Shown here in pieces: positions 22,818-32,404 of a stretch of 40,090 nt of DNA. This DNA comes from Clostridia bacterium. GTDB lineage: Bacteria; Bacillota; Clostridia; Oscillospirales; UBA644. Both the position numbers and the translations under genes were made by a program. Below the pieces are notes generated by a model. The model was not told the origin of the DNA. It was given only the letters and a program-made list of their open reading frames with translations, and searched no databases. Within the stretch, counting starts at the first letter, position 1. Every line of letters starts with the position of its first letter. Location of the stretch: NCBI GenBank assembly GCA_017441125.1, contig JAFSAH010000049.1, positions 1-40,090 of the forward strand, read 5' to 3'.

Positions 22818-24092
22818 ATGAACAATTTCGATATCAAAGACGGAATTTTATACAGTTACAAAGGTGACGAAGAAATTGTTGAAATTCCCGAAGGCGTCAA
22901 AGAAATAATATGTGATGCATTTGTTTGCCGCTACAATTTAAAAAGCGTTATTATTCCGGAAAGCGTTTCAAAAATCCACTCTAATGCCTTTTACGAATGC
23001 AGAAATCTTAAAAATATAACATTAAAAAATGATAATACTGAAATCGATGGATTTTCTTTTCATAATTGTCCATTGGTGGGAGGTTATATATCGTACGGAA
23101 ACACTCTTGTCAAATACAATGGAAATCCCGGCAATAATGAACCTGAAAGTATTATCATTCCGGATGGAATAACGAAAATCGATGAAGGAGTATTCAAAAA
23201 ATTTTTTTCACTTAAAGATGTTGTTATTCCCGAGGGCGTTACTGAAATCGGAACGAGTGCATTTGAATATTGTTTGAATCTTGAAACCGTAAAAGTTCCA
23301 AAAAGTATAGAAATAATTAAGAGCAATGCATTTTACGGGTGCTGTAATCTCAAGAAAATTTCGCTTCCAAGAAATTTCAATAACATCGGCAAAGGAGCTT
23401 TCCGTCAATGCCGAAAACTTGCAAAAAAAGGTCTTATAATAGTGAAAAATATCCTTTTTGGCTCTTCTTATGGGACAAGTGATGTTATCATTCCGGAGGG
23501 AACAGTTAAAATAGATGATTGCGCATTTTACAAAGATGTATCTGTCGAAAGCATCGTTATTCCGGAAAGCGTCAAAGAAATCGGGGAGCATGCTTTTTAT
23601 GGTTGCACTAAACTGAAAAGTGTTCAGCTTAACGGAAATGTTGAAAAAATCGGGAGATATGCATTTTGCGAATGCAGAAAACTTGCTAAAGACGGTCTTG
23701 CTATTGTAGGTGATTATTTGTTTGACGCTTTCGGACTGGATATGATTGATATTGTTGTGCCCAACAACGTAAAAGAAATCGGACCCGGTACATTCGGCAA
23801 TTGTCTTAACCTTCGCAGAATTACACTTCCGGAAGGGCTTGTTAAAATTCACGGAGATTTCAGCGGTCTTTCTCTTCTTGAAGAGGTTCGGGTTCCTGAA
23901 GGGGTTACGGAAATCGGTGATGAAGTATTTTATGAGTGCCGCAGTCTCAGAAACATTTTTCTTCCGAAATCACTTGCTAAAATTGGTGATGATGCTTTCA
24001 AAAAATGCAAAAAACTTACAATTCACGCTCCCGCCGGAAGCTATGCGGAAACCTATGCAAAAGAAAACGGTATTCGGTTTGTGGCGGAATAG
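22818..24092 (+). CDS. LRR protein 7
   Basis: 424 residues, LRR_5 repeats from end to end. It starts with a divergent cap (MNNFDIKDGILYSYKG) and ends with IHAPAGSYAETYAKEN, as in LRR 2. Twice the repeats are interrupted by a LIIVKNILFGS / LAIVGDYLFDA strand pair, seen singly in LRR 1 and LRR 3 (YVIVRDVLYNY, FAIVRNVLYSY). It lacks the YKN module. The gene starts 12 bases after LRR 6, behind AAGGAGGAA. It should be a cytoplasmic curved recognition protein; its partner is unknown. Confidence 0.8.
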   Translation: MNNFDIKDGILYSYKGDEEIVEIPEGVKEIICDAFVCRYNLKSVIIPESVSKIHSNAFYECRNLKNITLKNDNTEIDGFSFHNCPLVGGYISYGNTLVKYNGNPGNNEPESIIIPDGITKIDEGVFKKFFSLKDVVIPEGVTEIGTSAFEYCLNLETVKVPKSIEIIKSNAFYGCCNLKKISLPRNFNNIGKGAFRQCRKLAKKGLIIVKNILFGSSYGTSDVIIPEGTVKIDDCAFYKDVSVESIVIPESVKEIGEHAFYGCTKLKSVQLNGNVEKIGRYAFCECRKLAKDGLAIVGDYLFDAFGLDMIDIVVPNNVKEIGPGTFGNCLNLRRITLPEGLVKIHGDFSGLSLLEEVRVPEGVTEIGDEVFYECRSLRNIFLPKSLAKIGDDAFKKCKKLTIHAPAGSYAETYAKENGIRFVAE

Positions 24093-24174
24093 TTAATTGC
24101 AGAAATAATATTTCCATATACATATTTTCGACAAAATTCAATGTTAATAGACAATTAGAAGCGGAGGTAAAATA

Positions 24175-27100
24175 ATGCCCAAAAACATTACTCCAATGGA
24201 AAGACTTACAAAGAGAATAAAAAAGGAGTTTTGCAAGAAACGTCTTATCGGAGATATTGCAATCAACGATGAAGAGTTTGAACTGCTCAAAATATATCTC
24301 CGCGAAAGATTTATTTATATGTATAACAACAGTAAGCATGTTATATATGATGAAATGTTTTGTGCGGCCCTTGTTCAAATCGGAATAAGATTTTATGATG
24401 GTAAATTTTGGCCCCATGTAAAAGAGATAATTTCGCGTGACGAATTCAACAGCAATCATCATTCCTGGTTTGGAAAATCTTTTGTTGATACGCTTATATT
24501 GAACGGAAAATCTGAATATGAAAAAGGAAACTGGATGAACAGCATACTTATGCATTGTTTTGTTTCCAACGATTACGCCAAAAACTTTTTTAGCTTCCTT
24601 TTCGCATTCTATCGTATAGATCTTGACAGAGATATTTCAAGACTTGACCGTGATACAATGAATGATCTTGTTGAAATAATGAAGCGCAACGATAATTCGG
24701 GCCGAACTTACTGGCTGGTTGAGCATACTGCCGATGCGGTAAGGAATAATACCCGCGGTGCAAAAACAAGAATAAGACGCTATCTTAAACTTATCGATAA
24801 AGCTTTTTGGGGCGATTCTCTCCCGGAAAATTCTGAAAACAGACTTACTAAACTTTTCCTTGATTGGACAAAAACATCCGATGATTTCATTTCCGAAAAG
24901 AAAAACCAACTCGGACCAAGAAAGCACGGAAGAAAAAGCTTCGCATCGCCATATATCAAGTTTAATACCGGAAGTTTTTATTTTGATCTTGTTTTGCCGC
25001 AGCAGATAATCCGTTTTGATGATTTTAACGATCTTTACTGGAAAATATGCATTGGAGACAAAACAAAATTTATTGAAATCAATCCATATTCCCAAGGTGT
25101 TACGGGCTATAAAACAGATGAGGAAAGAATCGAACTTGGACAGACTGATATTTTTTCTCCGATTACAGCTGAACTTTTCAATTCTTCCGAACGCATACGC
25201 CTCTTTAAAATTGCCGCGGAACCAATAAGATTTTTCGATGACGAAGGCGATTACATAAACACTGAATCCGTTCCGACGGGCGAAGTTTTTTCGTTTACCC
25301 CAAGAAATTTCAAGCCTGAATCCGAAGCTATTCTTGAGTCTGAAAGAATGGGTGAACTTTTATACACAAGATTTGATTTTGTTGAAGGAGATATCGTTCG
25401 TTTCCCTGATGGGAAACCCATATCTGTTGGAAGAAAACTGCAGGAAGGATTGCTTCCAAGGGGCATAATTTCCGGAGTACATGGAATTTTCGATGAGAAA
25501 AAAATTCCGGTATATTCTTCCGTACCTACGATTTTTATAAAAACTTCTCCAAAAAAAATTAACGGTACAGCTTTTTCAATCAACGGCAAAAAAACACATA
25601 TTTCGGACGAAAATGGGCTTTGTGCCGGAATCACAAAATTTGATTTGCTCGATCGAAGCGGTGATTGTGGATATCTTTTTGACTTGAGTTTTTTTGGTTG
25701 CAAAGAGAATGGTATCTATAATATAGAAATTGATGTCCCCAATGATCGAAGCATCAGGAACTGGAACCTTGCATATATTAAAGATTTCTCATATGAATTT
25801 GAAGATGCTCCATACATTTTCAAAACAAGGGGCACTCTTTCTATACCTAAAAGATTTGAAGCAAAACCCGTTTCAAAAATGTCGCTTGAACAGGATGAAA
25901 TCAATGATTATTTCAACTTTGACATATTTGCAGAAGAAAACAAACTGCAGATAACAGTTTCGGATATTCTGCTTGAATTCGAAATTCCAATGCTCAGCTA
26001 TGCATTTGCGGATGCTGAATGGGAAACTGCTTTGCATGAAGATATATGGCATTCCGAATTTGAGCCCAGAATTTTTGTAAAATATCCTTCCGATAAAATA
26101 AAATTTTTCATTGAAGAAGACGATGACGAAGATTCTGACGATGATTGTTCTGTAGAATTTATTAAGAATAAATCCAGCGATATGTTTGAGTGTGATCTGA
26201 ATAAATTCAAATCATGGTTCGGACACGAAAAGGCAAGAAAAATTCTTTATCTGGAACTTCCGGATGTAAAAGGACCTCTTCCATTTCTTGGAATCGTTAT
26301 GAAGAGTTTTCTTATTTCAGCTATGCTTCAGGGAGATTTCGACAAAGATGTTCTTATAGGAAACTTTGATATAATCGGAAAAGCAGAATATTACGCCGAT
26401 ATCATTTACAACGGAAAAGTTATTGCAGAAAAAGAACCGATAAACAACGGAAAAATTGTCTTTGATTCGGAACTTGAAACAGGAAAATACGAAGTTCGCA
26501 TATTTGAATCCGAAGAAGATGAATTTGGATTTGGAGATAATGTTTTCTATGAAATAGGCAGAAAAGAGCTTGATCTTATAAATCCTTTGGATCTTAACGG
26601 AAAAAGTATTGTGATTTCCTCAATCTATCCTGCGGAAAGGAAAAACGCAAAGCTTTCTCTCGGATGTACATACCGAATTCAGCGTCTTAAATCTATTTCA
26701 AAAGAAGACAAGCACAATTATCGGGGAACGATGGTTGTTGAAAGCAAATTTGGAAACGTGCTTTCGGTTTTCCCTGTAAATGTCGAAATATTTGATTTCA
26801 GCAAACTTTATCAGGCATATATCACTTTTGTTGAAGACGGTGACAACCTTGAATTCCTTTATGATGAGGCAAGAATGTCCATTGTAAAAGAAGAAGACTC
26901 ACATCTTACCAAATCTCAGGCATATCGCAGATATAAACAAAGCCTTTATCCGGAAGATTATATTTTCAATATCGATTTCACAGAAGAAAAAAGTCTTCCC
27001 GAAAATTTTGAAAGATATTTTGAAAACAACCACAACAAAAATATCGTTTCTAAAACAGACGATGAAATAAAAATCAACAGCATGGGTTTTTCATCCAAAA

Positions 27101-27558
27101 CATATCACTCTCTTGTTGGTTGTGGAATAGAAACAGCAGAAAAAATATCGGAATATACATTCAAAGAACTTTTGGAAAACAAAAATCTTAAAAAAAGCTG
27201 TGTTTGTGAAATTATTGAAAAAATGGAATATTTTGGCTTTACTGTTTGGGCGAGAAAGCGAAATGCAGAACTTGCAGAATTTGAAAAGCCCAAATATACG
27301 AACATAAGTAAGGATTTTGAAGAACTGGTTATGCCGAAAACAATAAACGATTCCAAACACCAAGGAACCTTGCTTTCTACATACGAACTAAGTCCTATGG
27401 CATACAACTGTTTAAGAGAAAACAACATCTGGACATTTGAAGAACTTACAGATTTTATTAAGGCAAGAGGAATAAAAGGTCTTCAAAATCTCAATAAAAT
27501 GAATTCCAATCTTCGCGACGAAATAATTCGTTTTGTAAGACTTAATGTAACTATCTGA
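24175..27558 (+). CDS. large protein with two C-terminal alpha-CTD-like HhH domains, partner of the DUF1998 helicase
   Basis: 1127 residues. The N-terminal 270 are helical (no known motif) and the middle is beta-rich, with an acidic patch EEDDDEDSDDD at about 643-653. The end has two helix-hairpin-helix units like the C-terminal domain of RNA polymerase alpha: about 970-1022 (MGFSSKTYHSLVGCGIETAE...) and 1072-1124 (LSPMAYNCLRENNIWTFEEL...). The second is the better match (compare LSxRAYNCLKxxGI in alpha). Such units bind DNA or protein. It lies 13 bases before the helicase gene. A large uncharacterised protein next to a DUF1998 helicase is the layout of druH-druE in type III Druantia; homology to DruH itself I cannot verify. 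AGCGGAGGT ribosome site. Confidence 0.55.
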   Translation: MPKNITPMERLTKRIKKEFCKKRLIGDIAINDEEFELLKIYLRERFIYMYNNSKHVIYDEMFCAALVQIGIRFYDGKFWPHVKEIISRDEFNSNHHSWFGKSFVDTLILNGKSEYEKGNWMNSILMHCFVSNDYAKNFFSFLFAFYRIDLDRDISRLDRDTMNDLVEIMKRNDNSGRTYWLVEHTADAVRNNTRGAKTRIRRYLKLIDKAFWGDSLPENSENRLTKLFLDWTKTSDDFISEKKNQLGPRKHGRKSFASPYIKFNTGSFYFDLVLPQQIIRFDDFNDLYWKICIGDKTKFIEINPYSQGVTGYKTDEERIELGQTDIFSPITAELFNSSERIRLFKIAAEPIRFFDDEGDYINTESVPTGEVFSFTPRNFKPESEAILESERMGELLYTRFDFVEGDIVRFPDGKPISVGRKLQEGLLPRGIISGVHGIFDEKKIPVYSSVPTIFIKTSPKKINGTAFSINGKKTHISDENGLCAGITKFDLLDRSGDCGYLFDLSFFGCKENGIYNIEIDVPNDRSIRNWNLAYIKDFSYEFEDAPYIFKTRGTLSIPKRFEAKPVSKMSLEQDEINDYFNFDIFAEENKLQITVSDILLEFEIPMLSYAFADAEWETALHEDIWHSEFEPRIFVKYPSDKIKFFIEEDDDEDSDDDCSVEFIKNKSSDMFECDLNKFKSWFGHEKARKILYLELPDVKGPLPFLGIVMKSFLISAMLQGDFDKDVLIGNFDIIGKAEYYADIIYNGKVIAEKEPINNGKIVFDSELETGKYEVRIFESEEDEFGFGDNVFYEIGRKELDLINPLDLNGKSIVISSIYPAERKNAKLSLGCTYRIQRLKSISKEDKHNYRGTMVVESKFGNVLSVFPVNVEIFDFSKLYQAYITFVEDGDNLEFLYDEARMSIVKEEDSHLTKSQAYRRYKQSLYPEDYIFNIDFTEEKSLPENFERYFENNHNKNIVSKTDDEIKINSMGFSSKTYHSLVGCGIETAEKISEYTFKELLENKNLKKSCVCEIIEKMEYFGFTVWARKRNAELAEFEKPKYTNISKDFEELVMPKTINDSKHQGTLLSTYELSPMAYNCLRENNIWTFEELTDFIKARGIKGLQNLNKMNSNLRDEIIRFVRLNVTI

Positions 27559-27571
27559 AGGTGGTGTATTT

Positions 27572-30500
27572 ATGGGATTTTCTCCCGTTGAAGCATCTGA
27601 ACATATAACAAAAAAATACAAGCGTTATCTTAAAACAATTTTTTCCATTGATAACGATATATACAACAAACAGTTCCATGATCTGCTTTCTGACCAGAAA
27701 TCTCTTGCGGCAGGACCTTTTCTTGATGTTTCAGATTCTTTCGAAAAAGGAAAAAGTATATCTGAACTTATAGAAGAAGGCATTCTTGCGGAAGGTTTCA
27801 AAAAAATAAATATTCCTATCGAAAGACCTCTTTATAGGCATCAGGAAGAAGCGATAAGAAAAGTTTCTCAAAACAATAATCTTATTGTTTCAACCGGTAC
27901 TGGTTCCGGTAAAACAGAAAGCTTTATGATCCCGCTTCTTAATCATATAATCCGTGAACACGAAGGCGGAACCCTTGACAGCGGAGTCAGAGCTCTTCTT
28001 ATATATCCCATGAACGCTCTTGCAAATGATCAAATTGAAAGACTTCGCGACCTTCTTGCGGATTATCCTGAAATTACATATGGAAGCTATACCGGACAAA
28101 CCAAGCAGAAATATGGCGATGCACTTGCGGAATACAAGCAACTTAACGAAGGGAAAGAACCTCTTTCAAATGAATTGATTTCCCGAGAACAAATTAAAAA
28201 TACGCCTCCTCATATTCTTGTAACAAACTATGCAATGCTCGAATATCTGATGGTTCGTCCTGGAGATAATGTTTTCTTCAGTGAAGAAAATGCAAACAAA
28301 TGGAAATTTATAGTACTCGATGAAGCGCATGTGTATAATGGCAGTTCCGGAATTGAAGTAGCGATGCTTTTAAGAAGACTTAAAGCAAAGCTTAAAAATG
28401 ACAATATAAACTATATCCTCACGAGCGCAACCTTGGGAGATGAGAAATCTGACGGTGAAGTTGCCGACTTCGGTAAAAACCTTTGCAACAGCTATTTTGA
28501 TAAGAAAAACATCGTACGTGCTTTCAGAAAAGAACCTGAAATAAAGAAAAACTGTGAAACCCTTCCAATCAGTTTTTACCGGGATCTTGCCGAACTGTAT
28601 CACAACGATGATGAAGAAGAAATCAAAAAATATCTTTCTGAAAATTTTGGATTTTCCTCCATCAACAACATAGAAGAAACACTATTTGATATCATAATAA
28701 ACGATAGAAATTATGCCGAAATCAAAAACCTTGTGAGTGAAACGAGAACCCTTTATGATATAGCTGCCAAAAAAGGTTGGAGGCCGGAAGATCTTGCATC
28801 TTTTGTAACAGTTGCTTCAAAGGCCGAGAAAAACGGAGAAAGACTTTTTGACGCAAGGTATCATATGTTCCTTCGTGCAACAGAAAGTGTATTTATCACT
28901 CTTAATCCAAGCAATAAACTTTTCCTTACACGCAAAAAGAAACATTTTGAACCGGACGGAACAGATTATCACGTTTTTGAAATTGCAACCTGCAGTGTAT
29001 GTCATGCTATTTATCTCATAGGAACCATAAAAAATGATCATCTTGAGCAATCAACTTTTAACAACGAAGAAGATCTTTGCTCCGTTTTTCTTCTCCGAAA
29101 CGAAATATCTGATACAGATGAAGACCATTCGATGGAAAACGAAAATATCGAAGCGGAAGAATATGAAATATGCGCAAGGTGCGGTTTTATAAGGAAGGCC
29201 GGAAGAAGCCGCGAACAATGCTGCGAGCATGGGAATGACTACATAATAAAGGTCCAGAAAGTACAGACCAAAAACGGCAAAAAAACTCTTACAAAATGTC
29301 TTGCATGCGAAAACACAAACTCTTCCGGAATTCTGAGAATGTTCTTCAGCGGTCAGGAAGCTGTTACAAGCGTAATTGGAACCGCTCTTTATGAAGAGCT
29401 TCCTTCCTATAAAACAGTTACGGAAGTCGTTGAAGATGAAGATGAATTCGGATTTGGCGGAGAACAAACCACAGTTAAACACAAAATATCCGAAGCAAAA
29501 CAATTTATGGCTTTTTCCGACAGCCGACAAGCAGCCGCGTTTTTTGCAAGTTATTTTGATCAGACATATCGCAATATTCTTTATAAAAGACTGATTGTTG
29601 AAACTTTAAATCTTTACTCTGCGGGAGAAAAGATTCCGGTAAACCAATTTATAGATGATCTGGCTTCAAATTTTGAAAAATATGGCGTTTTGAAAAATTC
29701 TTTGGAACAAAGCAAAAAAGAAGCATGGAAAGCATTTTTGCAGGAAATTGTTGACAACAACGGAACAACTTCCCTCTATAATATGGGACTCATCGGATTT
29801 ACTTTCGATCCGGATTCCGTAAGCCAGAATGTCAAGCTTAATCTTTCCAAAGAAGATGTGTGCAATCTGTGCAATGTTTTTGCTTTAGGAATGATGAGCG
29901 ACGCCGCAATTCATTATAATTGCAATATGAATGAGGCTGACCGACAGTTTTTTGCCCATAATGGAATCGAAAACTCCTACACACTTTCCGACCCGGATGT
30001 TATAAAACACAGAAAAGCATTCATTCCAAGATTCATTGATAAAAGTAATAAAAGAGCTGACTATCTCGGAAAAGTGCTTAAAAAAGCCGGAAAGCCAATG
30101 GAACAGGAGCAGATTAATAAAGCTTTGGAATCCATTTGGAAAGGACTTTTTCTAAAAAACGGATACATAAAACCGTTTGAAGGTTCTTATAAACTCGATT
30201 GCGATAATCTCTATGTGATAAAACCTGAAAAATGGTATATATGTCCCAAATGCAAAAAAATAACCCCTTTTTATTCAAAGGGAGTCTGCCCTTCTTATAA
30301 ATGCGACGGAGAACTTATACCGATAGATCTTGAAAAAGTTTTAAGCGATAACCATTATTATGAACTCTATCAGAATCTCGATATAAGAGGGCTTAAAGTT
30401 GTTGAACATACGGCACAATTAAATAAAGAAACCGCATACGAGTATCAAAAACAGTTCAAACGCAAAGAAATTGATGTCCTCAGCTGCTCTACCACTTTTG

Positions 30501-32269
30501 AAATGGGCGTTGACGTTGGTAGTCTTGAAACGGTTTTCATGCGGAATATGCCGCCTTCTCCGGCAAACTATGCTCAAAGAGCCGGCCGTGCTGGTCGTAG
30601 TAAAAAATCTGCCGCGTTTGCTCTTACCTTCTGTAATAAAAGCAACCACGATTTTTCTTTCTTTACAAACCCGGTTAAAATGATAAAAGGAAAAATAGAT
30701 CCGCCTAAATTTGCTGTAGATAATGAAAAAATTGCAATAAGACATGTATATGCCTCTGCACTTTCTTTTTTCTGGAACAAATATCCGGATTATTTTTCCA
30801 ACGCATCCACAATGATGGAAGGCGAGGAAAATTCCGTTAACGGAATAGAAAAATTCAAAATATATCTTGAATCAAAACCGGATGATTTGAGAGAATTCCT
30901 GAAAGATTTTCTTCCGTCCAATCTTTCTATTAAGTTTGGGGTCGATGATTTCAGCTGGCTAAATATGCTTTTTGGCACAGAAGAAAATCCTGGATTGTTT
31001 AAAAAAGCCGAGTTGGAATATAACTATGAGGTTGGGATTTTAAAAGAAGCAAAGGAAGAAATTATAAGGAATGACGGTTTTGTCGATAAAATCACTCAGC
31101 GAATCCGCGTTTATCAAAAAGAAGATATTCTTTCATTCCTTTCAAGAAAAAATATCATGCCAAAATACGGATTTCCTGTTGATACTGTTGAAATGTCCGT
31201 TGTCGGCAAAAATGCTTCAGGAAGAATAGGTCTTCAGCTTCAGAGAGATCTGTCTATAGCAATTTCCGAATATGCCCCAGGTTCACAAGTCGTTGCAAAC
31301 GGAAGCCTTCTTACAAGTCGTTATATCAAAAAAGTCCCTCGGATGAGCTGGAAAATGTATGATTACATAATGTGCGATTGTAAAACGCTTAATATTGAAC
31401 CTCATGTTGACGATGTTGATCTTTCCGGACTTTCTGTTTGTCATCGCTGCGGCAAAGAACTCGAACCTTTCAAGAAAAGAGTTTTTCTTGTTCCGGAATT
31501 TGGCTTTGAAGCAGACGGAGATAAAATTGAAAAACCGGGTCTTAAGAAACCGGAAAGAACGTACCGCGGAGAAACTGCTTATGTCGGGTACCGTGCCGAC
31601 ATAAACACCGAAAGGTTCTGCATTGATAATGCAACCGTTGAAATTGCAATGAGCCGCGGTGATGAAATGGCGGTTATAAATGAATCCAACTTCTTTGTCT
31701 GTGAAACTTGCGGATTTACCGATCTTGACGAAGGTACTTTTACCAAGACAAAAAAGATGAAACATAATAATCCGTCCGGTTATCCTTGTAAAAACAACGG
31801 GAACAATATATTAAAGCGTTTTTCTCCTGGATATCGTTTTGAAACCGATGTTCTGCAACTCCGTTTTATCAATCCTGATATAGAAGATTGGGATACTGCA
31901 ATTTCTATACTTTACGGTGTTCTCAAAGGAGCTTGTTCCTATCTGAATATTGAGGAAAACGATATATCCGGATGCGTTCAGTATTTTTTCAATGACGTTA
32001 CAAGGCGCGCAAACTTTGCTCTTATTCTATATGATAAAACTCCGGGAGGAGCCGGACACGTCTGTCGCCTTGGAAATGAACGCACCTTGAAAAATGTTCT
32101 TTGTCATACTTTAAGTATGATGGAATCATGCACTTGCGGCGGAGAAGCCGGTGATTCCTCCTGCTATTCCTGCCTTAGAAATTATTATAATCAGAAATAT
32201 CACGACATCCTCAGCCGTGGAAAAGTTATCGAATTTATCAGAAGTTTTATTTCTTCCGAAAGCAATTAA
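27572..32269 (+). CDS. DEAH-box superfamily 2 helicase with DUF1998 C-terminus (DruE/YprA-like)
   Basis: 1565 residues. The Walker A STGTGSGKT is at 107-115, DEAH at 250-253 and TSATLG at about 286. Helicase-C motifs follow (STTFEMGVDVG at about 973; QRAGRAGR at about 1002). The DUF1998 zinc-cysteine end has CTCGG..., CYSCL at about 1519-1535. Several extra cysteine pairs (CSVC, CARC, CPKC, HRC) suggest inserted zinc ribbons. It belongs to the large DUF1998 helicases found in repair (YprA/MrfA) and in Druantia, DISARM and related defence loci. Length and the adjacent unknown 1127-aa gene favour the Druantia E type. It should unwind or translocate on DNA using ATP. GTG GTG TAT TTATG start region with AAGGTGG as ribosome site. 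Confidence 0.85.
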   Translation: MGFSPVEASEHITKKYKRYLKTIFSIDNDIYNKQFHDLLSDQKSLAAGPFLDVSDSFEKGKSISELIEEGILAEGFKKINIPIERPLYRHQEEAIRKVSQNNNLIVSTGTGSGKTESFMIPLLNHIIREHEGGTLDSGVRALLIYPMNALANDQIERLRDLLADYPEITYGSYTGQTKQKYGDALAEYKQLNEGKEPLSNELISREQIKNTPPHILVTNYAMLEYLMVRPGDNVFFSEENANKWKFIVLDEAHVYNGSSGIEVAMLLRRLKAKLKNDNINYILTSATLGDEKSDGEVADFGKNLCNSYFDKKNIVRAFRKEPEIKKNCETLPISFYRDLAELYHNDDEEEIKKYLSENFGFSSINNIEETLFDIIINDRNYAEIKNLVSETRTLYDIAAKKGWRPEDLASFVTVASKAEKNGERLFDARYHMFLRATESVFITLNPSNKLFLTRKKKHFEPDGTDYHVFEIATCSVCHAIYLIGTIKNDHLEQSTFNNEEDLCSVFLLRNEISDTDEDHSMENENIEAEEYEICARCGFIRKAGRSREQCCEHGNDYIIKVQKVQTKNGKKTLTKCLACENTNSSGILRMFFSGQEAVTSVIGTALYEELPSYKTVTEVVEDEDEFGFGGEQTTVKHKISEAKQFMAFSDSRQAAAFFASYFDQTYRNILYKRLIVETLNLYSAGEKIPVNQFIDDLASNFEKYGVLKNSLEQSKKEAWKAFLQEIVDNNGTTSLYNMGLIGFTFDPDSVSQNVKLNLSKEDVCNLCNVFALGMMSDAAIHYNCNMNEADRQFFAHNGIENSYTLSDPDVIKHRKAFIPRFIDKSNKRADYLGKVLKKAGKPMEQEQINKALESIWKGLFLKNGYIKPFEGSYKLDCDNLYVIKPEKWYICPKCKKITPFYSKGVCPSYKCDGELIPIDLEKVLSDNHYYELYQNLDIRGLKVVEHTAQLNKETAYEYQKQFKRKEIDVLSCSTTFEMGVDVGSLETVFMRNMPPSPANYAQRAGRAGRSKKSAAFALTFCNKSNHDFSFFTNPVKMIKGKIDPPKFAVDNEKIAIRHVYASALSFFWNKYPDYFSNASTMMEGEENSVNGIEKFKIYLESKPDDLREFLKDFLPSNLSIKFGVDDFSWLNMLFGTEENPGLFKKAELEYNYEVGILKEAKEEIIRNDGFVDKITQRIRVYQKEDILSFLSRKNIMPKYGFPVDTVEMSVVGKNASGRIGLQLQRDLSIAISEYAPGSQVVANGSLLTSRYIKKVPRMSWKMYDYIMCDCKTLNIEPHVDDVDLSGLSVCHRCGKELEPFKKRVFLVPEFGFEADGDKIEKPGLKKPERTYRGETAYVGYRADINTERFCIDNATVEIAMSRGDEMAVINESNFFVCETCGFTDLDEGTFTKTKKMKHNNPSGYPCKNNGNNILKRFSPGYRFETDVLQLRFINPDIEDWDTAISILYGVLKGACSYLNIEENDISGCVQYFFNDVTRRANFALILYDKTPGGAGHVCRLGNERTLKNVLCHTLSMMESCTCGGEAGDSSCYSCLRNYYNQKYHDILSRGKVIEFIRSFISSESN

Positions 32270-32335
32270 TTGCAGTATTCCGGTATGAAGAGTATAATTA
32301 AAACAAGGTTATTGTCATACTTTGTATAATTTACT

Positions 32336-32374
32336 CGACAGTATAAGGTGCTCTGTCGAAAAACAGGGCACCTT
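32336..32374 (+). promoter_or_regulatory. two competing hairpins before the NYN-like gene (possible attenuator)
   Basis: A 12-base stem with one T-G pair (32345-32356 with 32363-32374, 6-base loop) can form just before TATAATATATT. CGACAG at 32336-32341 is a perfect complement of CTGTCG at 32353-32358, so the two structures cannot coexist. This is the geometry of a leader attenuator, but the T-run is poor and no upstream promoter is strong. It could simply be the helicase terminator. Confidence 0.45.
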
Positions 32375-32404
32375 TATAATATATTAAACGGAAGGAGAAA
32401 AAAC

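Noticed and set aside
7371..24092. surface-exposed BspA adhesins
   Set aside because: None of the LRR proteins has a signal peptide, transmembrane helix or cell-wall anchor, and they are encoded among cytoplasmic nucleic-acid enzymes.
24175..32269. DISARM assignment
   Set aside because: DISARM has DUF1998 (DrmB) and helicase (DrmA) in separate proteins, plus a PLD protein and methyltransferase; here helicase and DUF1998 are fused and no methylase or PLD gene is present.
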